Below are positions 1-5,671 of a stretch of 6,622 bases of DNA, one piece after another. This DNA is from an uncultured Bacteroides sp. (GTDB lineage: Bacteria > Bacteroidota > Bacteroidia > Bacteroidales > UBA11471). The translations under genes and the position numbers were made by a program. A model generated the notes under the pieces. The model saw only the letters and a program-made list of their open reading frames with translations. It did not search any database and was not told the DNA's origin. How positions within the stretch are numbered: the first letter of the stretch is position 1; the number at the start of each line of letters is the position of its first letter. Where the stretch lies: NCBI GenBank assembly GCA_905210875.1, contig CAJLYN010000125.1, positions 1 to 6,622 of the forward strand, written 5' to 3'.

Positions 1-20
1 GCCGGTCATTCATGACCCGC
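1..20. repeat. imperfect inverted repeat after the PL10 gene; possible terminator stem
   Basis: GGTCAT (4-9) and ATGACC (12-17) are perfect inverted arms. They are extended by GC at 1-2 pairing with GC at 19-20, across one C/C mismatch. On the plus strand the dyad is followed by a T-rich run (CCTTTTCTCGTTT, 20-32), as in an intrinsic terminator for a gene converging from the left. On the minus strand any T-tract would lie off the window. The same bases contain an ATG at 14-12 in the minus direction (M-N-D-R, open to the edge) at a gap of 36 nt from the PL10 stop, so the start of a fifth operon gene is an alternative. The rest of 1-50 shows nothing else. Confidence 0.3.
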
Positions 21-50
21 CTTTTCTCGTTTACGGCTGTGATATATGGG

Positions 51-1145
51 CTACTTCTCGATTTTCTTTATCCATTCGGCATATTTTCCCAGGACTTCAT
101 TGCCCTCATCGTTGTACCAGGAATAGCCGCCCCGGCGTTCGGGACCGATTTCGGCCAGTGTGGCACGTTTTATTCCGTCTCGGTCACAGAAGAAAGGCTG
201 TTCCGTTTCGAGGTCGTAAAAGCGGGCCCAAAGTGGTGTAGCTCCTTTTTCATATTCAACGTACGCAACCCATTTGTCGTTTTTGTCGCGATAACGTACA
301 TATTTTGTGTCGGTAATCTTATGCTCTTCAAACCATTTTACGGCTCCTTTTACGGCGGCAATCACTTCAGGAGACGGGTTCTTTACCTTCATCAGCAACT
401 CTACGATGTCGGCCGATTCGTCGCCACTGTACGAGGCCAGTTCATAAGCTCTTGCATTGGCCGGCTTCAAGGTCTCGGGGTCGTGCTGGGCACACCACAC
501 GGTAAGTTCTCCCTTCTTGTTGCGTATCTGTGTGTCGAGAATACATTGTATACCCTTCTGGTAAGCTTTGAGGGCCTTGGCTTTCTCTTCGGGGGTGAAA
601 TTGAATATAACATAAGGTCTGTCATCGTCGCTGATGGCGAAGAGAAGTTTGAGCACGTTCACAATAGCACCGTCGTTGTAGGTGATGTCGCGGGAGTAGG
701 CCACCGACTTTCCTTTTCGATAGGGGTAAAATTGAGGCCACCCACCGTTGTCATATTGTGAAAGATAGATGTAGTCAAGGGCCTTGAAGAAGGCATCACG
801 GTAACGTTGGTCATGGGTCTGCGCATACATGCTGGTGAGAAATCGCATTTCGGTAATTGTGGCATTGTTGTCGATGGTTGTCCCGATGCCGGTCTCTTTT
901 ATCTTGTCAATGACGTCTTGCCGTATTTCTTTGTGAAAGGCTACATTCTTGGGAAATCCACCTAAGTCACTCTGATAGAGCAGCAGTTTGTCGGCAATGG
1001 CTTTCGCCTCGGGAGTGCCGTACCATTCTTGCGGCATTTTGGTAGCGATTTGTTTCCATGAAAGGTTCTGCAAGTCTTGTGCTGTCTGAGCCGTAGAAGC
1101 CAAAGCAAGAAGGCAGAAACAAACTCCTAAAATTTTCTTCTTCAT
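51..1145 (-). CDS. pectate lyase, PL10
   Basis: This 364-residue protein is a single-domain PL10 pectate lyase. The family has an (alpha/alpha) toroid fold and cuts polygalacturonate by calcium-dependent beta-elimination. The start ATG at 1145 is followed by a type I signal peptide (MKKKILGVCFCLLALASTAQ). The cysteines at 9 and 11 are inside the hydrophobic core and do not form a lipobox, so periplasmic secretion is likely. Characteristic motifs appear in order: GGFPKN (62-67), TTIDNNATITEM (89-100), YDNGGWPQFYP (131-141), DITYNDGAI (153-161), WCAQHDPETLKPANARAYE (217-235), LWARFYDL (305-312) and ERRGGYSWY (336-344). By comparison with Cellvibrio japonicus Pel10A I take Arg232 as the probable catalytic base and acidic residues of the IDNN and TYND motifs as calcium or substrate ligands; this is alignment by eye. 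The gene begins 28 nt after the PL1 stop and ends with TAG 50 bases from the window edge. It appears intact and full length without extra modules. Confidence 0.95.
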   Translation of the reverse strand: MKKKILGVCFCLLALASTAQTAQDLQNLSWKQIATKMPQEWYGTPEAKAIADKLLLYQSDLGGFPKNVAFHKEIRQDVIDKIKETGIGTTIDNNATITEMRFLTSMYAQTHDQRYRDAFFKALDYIYLSQYDNGGWPQFYPYRKGKSVAYSRDITYNDGAIVNVLKLLFAISDDDRPYVIFNFTPEEKAKALKAYQKGIQCILDTQIRNKKGELTVWCAQHDPETLKPANARAYELASYSGDESADIVELLMKVKNPSPEVIAAVKGAVKWFEEHKITDTKYVRYRDKNDKWVAYVEYEKGATPLWARFYDLETEQPFFCDRDGIKRATLAEIGPERRGGYSWYNDEGNEVLGKYAEWIKKIEK

Positions 1146-1173
1146 AAGAGTACTTTTTAATGGTTATGAGTTT

Positions 1174-2844
1174 CTATTTTTGTAGTCTGGTTTGTAGGGT
1201 GTCGTGGTTATTTTTTTGGTTGGTCCAGTCGATTTTTCGGGTCGGGTCGATACCGTTTATGTATTTCTCGATATTGGTATAGCCGTCTCCGTTACAGTCT
1301 TTTATGGCATCGGACGGGTCGTTGGGGTTCAGCCCGTAGCGTATTTCCCATTCGTCGGGCATTCCGTCGCGGTCGCTGTCAACGTAGGGGGTACCCTTGT
1401 ATTCGGGCAGTCCACCTACTTGTTGGGGGTGGGTGATGATGCCGTATTTGTAGGAGTCGTCGGGCAGTCGCCGTTTGACATACGGTGTGGTGAATGGTTT
1501 GGCTTTTTTGTCATAGATGGCTTGTCCGGTGCGTACGGTAAGCACGATGCGGGCATCGACCGTGTCTCTACGCGGAAGGGTGGCGCCGACATTTTCCATG
1601 ACAAATTCATAGGCCTTCTGGGCCGACATGATGGGGTTGTGCATGGGCATAGAAAAGGGTTGGTCGACTCGTATCGCATCGGCAAACTTTCCGCATTGCA
1701 CACCACCGTCCCAGTTGTTGGTCGTCACCCGATCATTTCCCAGCATGATATTTCCATTTACATAGGCTTTCCCGTAGGTGTCGGGCTTGTTCTTGTCGCG
1801 GCTGGCATCGGGTTTGAGTATGCGGTACTGTATGGGACGTCCGTTTTGCAGGGCCGTGATGGGGCCGGGTTTGAAGTAGTTGTTGATGATGTTGTATTGC
1901 GTATATTCGTCGCCTCCGTCGATGGAACGGTTCCACCAGTTGTATACGACACAGTTTACAAGATTGAAGCCGCCGTTCATGCCGATGGAGCAGTTTCTCG
2001 AGATGTTGGAGGCGAAAAGGTTGCGGGCAAAATAGCAGTTATGACCTCCGATGGTGGCTCCGAATCCGTGGTTGTAGGTGTCGAGTGCCTCGGCGAACAT
2101 CGAGTTCTGAATGGTGATGTTTACCGTTGGCAACTTGGTGCCTTTGCCGGTCTCGTCGCGGTTCCATACATGGCGGTATATCGACATCACCTCGTCGAGT
2201 CCCCATGAGGCCGAGATGTGGTCCAGGATGATGTTTCCTATGGCATTCCCTCCAAGGGCGTCATCGCGGTTTCCTACATCGACCGCTCCGCGGCGGAAGC
2301 GCATGTGTCTGATGATGACGTCGTGCGTATCAATGAGAAATGAGGCTCCCGTTACGCAGACTCCATCGCCGGGAGCAGTCTGTCCGGCGATGGTGATATA
2401 GGGAGCTTTGATGCTGATGGGCGATTGCAGTTCTATTACACCGGCCACGTTGAAGACAACGATGCGGGCACCGCCTGTTTCGCAGGCTTCGCGCAGAGTG
2501 CCCGGACCGCGGTCGGCGAGCGATGTTACGGTTATGACTTTTCCGCCCCGCCCGCCGGCGGTAAAGGCTCCGCCACCTTCGGCTCCGGGAAATGCCGGTA
2601 TGCTGCACTGGGGAAGGTCTTCGGGTTTTGATGCCCAGGGTCGGTAGACACGTCCGTATTTTTTCTCTTCTTTTTTTACCATTTTCAACGCTTTTTTCCA
2701 AGCTGCTTCGGATAACTTTTCGTTGTAGGCGTTTTCCCGGGCTACGCGCTGTTTTACCGAGTCGGGTACCGTTGGGTATTGTGCTTGTAGGGGAAGTGAA
2801 GCTGCCAGCAGAAGCAGACCCGAGAAGAGAGTGATGGCTTTCAT
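1174..2844 (-). CDS. pectate lyase, PL1, with C-terminal calcium-loop tail
   Basis: This 556-residue enzyme is predicted to cut polygalacturonate by calcium-dependent beta-elimination. A type I signal peptide occupies residues 1 to about 21 (LPLQA before QYP). A charged helical stretch follows (about 30-65), then the right-handed beta-helix, which opens with IPAFPGAEGGG (82-92) and TSLADRGPGTLREA (107-120). The family core LDHISASWGLDE (207-218) carries likely calcium ligands Asp208, Asp217 and Glu218. It is followed by HNCYFARNLFASNISRNCS (268-286) and NCVVYNW (297-303). Arg283 (codon 1996-1998) is the best candidate catalytic base, although the residues after it depart from the PelC-type RxPxxR pattern. 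Residues 489-531 hold two Asp-rich loops (DSDRDGMPDEW and DCNGDGYTN) of thrombospondin type 3/EF-hand-like kind, common at the end of Bacteroidales PL1 proteins. The gene starts 27 nt after the GH78 stop. Pectin lyase rather than pectate lyase activity is less likely but not excluded. Confidence 0.92.
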   Translation of the reverse strand: MKAITLFSGLLLLAASLPLQAQYPTVPDSVKQRVARENAYNEKLSEAAWKKALKMVKKEEKKYGRVYRPWASKPEDLPQCSIPAFPGAEGGGAFTAGGRGGKVITVTSLADRGPGTLREACETGGARIVVFNVAGVIELQSPISIKAPYITIAGQTAPGDGVCVTGASFLIDTHDVIIRHMRFRRGAVDVGNRDDALGGNAIGNIILDHISASWGLDEVMSIYRHVWNRDETGKGTKLPTVNITIQNSMFAEALDTYNHGFGATIGGHNCYFARNLFASNISRNCSIGMNGGFNLVNCVVYNWWNRSIDGGDEYTQYNIINNYFKPGPITALQNGRPIQYRILKPDASRDKNKPDTYGKAYVNGNIMLGNDRVTTNNWDGGVQCGKFADAIRVDQPFSMPMHNPIMSAQKAYEFVMENVGATLPRRDTVDARIVLTVRTGQAIYDKKAKPFTTPYVKRRLPDDSYKYGIITHPQQVGGLPEYKGTPYVDSDRDGMPDEWEIRYGLNPNDPSDAIKDCNGDGYTNIEKYINGIDPTRKIDWTNQKNNHDTLQTRLQK

Positions 2845-2871
2845 GGATTTATGTTTTTACAAAGATATGAT

Positions 2872-5655
2872 TTATTTTTTTACGGTGAGTGTTGTGCGGT
2901 AGTGGTATGTTCCCGAGCCGACATATTCGGTTTCTCCGTTGGGGAGGTGTACTTCGGCCGTCGTGTTGGGGGGCACCACGATTGTCCAGTCGATGCGTGA
3001 ACGTTTCTTTTTCCAACAGCTTTCGGCTTTCCCGTAGGGTGTCTTGTAAGTAACAGCTACATGGTTGAGCTGTTCTATGTCGAATTGAGGCTTGAAGACG
3101 ATGTGTTTGAAGGCTACCTCTTTTTTTGAGGGTTGTATGCCTCCCAACTCTTCGAAACAGAAGGGGAGGAAGTCGCCCAAGAGCATGACATGGTTACCGC
3201 TGTTCATCCATGGATTGGCTGTATCTCCGTTCCACAGTTCCCAGATGGTGGTGGCGCCATTGGCAATCATATATCCAAAACTTGGATAGTCGGTGTGTGT
3301 GGCCAGGGTATAGGCGAGGTTGCTGTTGCCAGTGCGACACAGTTGACCGAAAAGCCACTGCATACCGATGACCCCACAACTGATGTGTGCGTTGTGGTCG
3401 TTGATGATGGAGGCCGACAGGTGCTCTGCCACTGCCTTGGCATAGGGCTGCGGTATCATGTCGAACGCCAACGGCAGGAGGTTGGCCGTTACGGTATTGT
3501 TGCCGTAAAATGCCACGGCCGCTTTGCCGGCGCTAGCCGGTTGTGTGGTGAGAAATATGTTGTTAAAGGCTGCTTTCAATTGTTCAGCATCAGCCTCATA
3601 ATGCTCGGCATCGGTGTTCTTACCCAACAGGCGGGCAAAGCAGGCCATTGTTTTCAGGTCTTTATAAAAGTAGGCCGAGGCGATAAGTCTACCATCGGTT
3701 TTGCGAGAGGGGTCTTTGCTGTGAATCATTTCGGGAGACTCTGGGGGTACGCACCAATCGCCATACTTGTCTTTGTATATGAGCCCGTGACGGTCGGTAT
3801 ACTCTTCGGTCATGTGGGTAATCCACCGTTGCATGGAGTCGTAGTGACGGCGTATGGGCTCGATGTTGCCATATTGAGTGTACAGCATATCGCAGGCAAA
3901 GATCAAAGCACTGGGCCAAGTTACATTGTCACTGTAATAGTTCCAGAAAGCCGGAGCCACATCGGGTATGCAACCGTCTTCGCGTTGAGCTTCGCAGATA
4001 TCTCTTACCCACTTGGTGTAGAGTCGTTCATTGTCGAAGAGGTAGCTTTCGCCCCAACAGCCCTTGGTGCGGTCGCCGAGCCAGGGTTGTCGCTCGTTGC
4101 GTTGTGGACAGTCGACAGGCATTCCCTTGTAATTGCCGAGAATACCCCAGCGGGAGTTTCTTACAATAGAGTTCAGTACGTCGCTTGACGAGGTGAATGT
4201 ACCGGTCTCTTCCATGTCGTCGCTGATAACCAGTGCTGTGAAACAGTCGATCAGCGGGTGGCGCGATGATAACGGCTCGGAGGAGCGTGCGGTGTTTTTG
4301 TAACCGATGACTTCGACATAGCGAAATCCGTGATAGGAGAATAGTGGTGCCCATTTTTCATCCTTGGTTTCTTTGCCGCTGCAAATGTATGTATCGGTAC
4401 ATAAGGCGTCACGCAGATTCTGGGTAAATAAGGATTTCCCGTCTTTGTCGAGTTTCTCGGCAAAGCGCATCTGTATGCTGTCGCCTTCGTTGCCCGACAC
4501 CTTCATTTCGACCCAACCGGCCATGTTTTGTCCGAAGTCGAGAATGAAACCACGAGATGTTTCTATGACCGATATTGGTTTTATCTCTTGCCATATCTTC
4601 ATGGCAGGCATCATGGCTCCTCGTAAGGTTCCGGTGGGAATGCTTACCCGCTGTGCCGATATCCAAGTGGAGTCGTTATATCCGGGGCGAGTCCATGCAC
4701 CCAGTTCTTTCCGGGCATCGTATATCTCACCGTCGTATTCGTTGTTGCTGCGTATCGGGCCATCGGCCGTTAATTTCCAACTTGTGTCACTAGCTATTGT
4801 TTCTTTACGGCCATCGGCATATTCGATAACAAGATTTAGACGAAGTTTTGGATAGCCAAACTGATTGATTTTGTATGGCTTATAATTTTGGCACATTGTG
4901 TAATAACGACCGTTTCCAAGAACAACACCAAGGGCATTGTTGCTTCCTATCAAGGAGGTTACGTCGTAAGTATTGTACAGAATGGTTTTTCGATAATCGG
5001 TTGGGGCCGGTGTGAGTACATCATTTCCGACCTTCGTTCCATTGATATAAAATTCGTATAATCCCAGACCCGCAATGAATGCCGTAGCTCTTTTTATGGG
5101 TTTATCAACTGTAAATTCTGTGCGGAGATACCGTGCTGACAGACGGCTATGCATATCCTCAACGTCCCAAGGCATGGCTTGGTCGAGCCCTATCCATTGA
5201 CCTTTCCAGCGGTTCTCGCTGAGAAGTCCGGTTGAGAAACGGGCTGTCGGGCTCCACGATGTCTGGTATTGTTCTCCTTTTCCGTAGGATACGGCAACTT
5301 GCACCTTCCAGTAGGCATGGCAGTTGCTCCCAAGAGCAGTCCCTTGGTAAGGAATCCACAGGGAGCTGTCGCTCGGTACAATGCCGGAGTCCCATAAGTC
5401 GGCTTCACCTACTGTCAGTTTTAAGCTGTCACTAGCTACCAATATACGATAGGAATGTTGTATGACGTTCGGTTTGTTGGATTGCAATTCCCAGCTGAAC
5501 CGTGGTGTTTTTGTGTCAAGTCCCAATGGGTTGATCAAGGCTTCGGTACGCAGATTTGTAAGTGTGATAATTTCTTTTGCGGTTTGTGATTGTATCGAGA
5601 GTGGTATCGAAAGAAGGATACAGACGACCAATATGAAAAAAGTACGTGTTTTCAT
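2872..5655 (-). CDS. alpha-L-rhamnosidase, GH78
   Basis: This is an inverting exo-enzyme that removes terminal alpha-L-rhamnose, here probably from pectin side chains. I chose the ATG at 5655 (927 aa) because it is followed directly by a signal peptide (MKTRTFFILVVCILLSIPLS, cleavage near residue 23). The in-frame ATG at 5724 would add 23 hydrophilic residues overlapping the upstream gene. Domains in order: Fn3-like module (about 32-142), WKGQWIG linker (about 149-155), N-terminal beta domain (about 172-342), concanavalin-like domain (about 347-457), (alpha/alpha)6 catalytic barrel (about 477-832) and C-terminal beta domain (to about 920). The GH78 signature DCPQRNERQPWLGDR lies at 515-529. 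Its Glu521 (codon 4093-4095) matches the general acid Glu636 of Streptomyces avermitilis Rha78A. Glu806 in TTIWELW (codon 3238-3240) matches its base Glu895. Length is normal for the multidomain family. There is no lipobox, so I infer a periplasmic enzyme. The exact linkage cleaved cannot be read from the sequence. Confidence 0.96.
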   Translation of the reverse strand: MKTRTFFILVVCILLSIPLSIQSQTAKEIITLTNLRTEALINPLGLDTKTPRFSWELQSNKPNVIQHSYRILVASDSLKLTVGEADLWDSGIVPSDSSLWIPYQGTALGSNCHAYWKVQVAVSYGKGEQYQTSWSPTARFSTGLLSENRWKGQWIGLDQAMPWDVEDMHSRLSARYLRTEFTVDKPIKRATAFIAGLGLYEFYINGTKVGNDVLTPAPTDYRKTILYNTYDVTSLIGSNNALGVVLGNGRYYTMCQNYKPYKINQFGYPKLRLNLVIEYADGRKETIASDTSWKLTADGPIRSNNEYDGEIYDARKELGAWTRPGYNDSTWISAQRVSIPTGTLRGAMMPAMKIWQEIKPISVIETSRGFILDFGQNMAGWVEMKVSGNEGDSIQMRFAEKLDKDGKSLFTQNLRDALCTDTYICSGKETKDEKWAPLFSYHGFRYVEVIGYKNTARSSEPLSSRHPLIDCFTALVISDDMEETGTFTSSSDVLNSIVRNSRWGILGNYKGMPVDCPQRNERQPWLGDRTKGCWGESYLFDNERLYTKWVRDICEAQREDGCIPDVAPAFWNYYSDNVTWPSALIFACDMLYTQYGNIEPIRRHYDSMQRWITHMTEEYTDRHGLIYKDKYGDWCVPPESPEMIHSKDPSRKTDGRLIASAYFYKDLKTMACFARLLGKNTDAEHYEADAEQLKAAFNNIFLTTQPASAGKAAVAFYGNNTVTANLLPLAFDMIPQPYAKAVAEHLSASIINDHNAHISCGVIGMQWLFGQLCRTGNSNLAYTLATHTDYPSFGYMIANGATTIWELWNGDTANPWMNSGNHVMLLGDFLPFCFEELGGIQPSKKEVAFKHIVFKPQFDIEQLNHVAVTYKTPYGKAESCWKKKRSRIDWTIVVPPNTTAEVHLPNGETEYVGSGTYHYRTTLTVKK

Positions 5656-5671
5656 GGCATTGAGGTTTTGG

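Noticed and set aside
12..761. 249-codon open frame on the plus strand opposite the PL10 gene, beginning with a hydrophobic stretch.
   Set aside because: It is fully antisense to conserved PL10 motifs. The apparent hydrophobic segments mirror codons of the real gene.
1204..2208. 334-codon open frame on the plus strand opposite the PL1 gene.
   Set aside because: It is antisense to the PL1 beta-helix and tail, which carry clear family motifs. The plus-strand translation is Val/Gly-rich with no domain or signal.
2860..2867. TATCTTTG on the minus strand, matching the Bacteroides -7 consensus TAnnTTTG, just before the PL1 start.
   Set aside because: No TTTG/TTG-type -33 element is found at the expected distance upstream (around 2887-2900), and the leader would be only about ten bases. 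It is likely a chance match in an AT-rich gap.
3133..4188. 351-codon open frame on the plus strand opposite the GH78 gene.
   Set aside because: It lies entirely antisense to the conserved GH78 catalytic region. Its translation has no recognisable domain and is rich in Val/Gly, as expected of a shadow frame.
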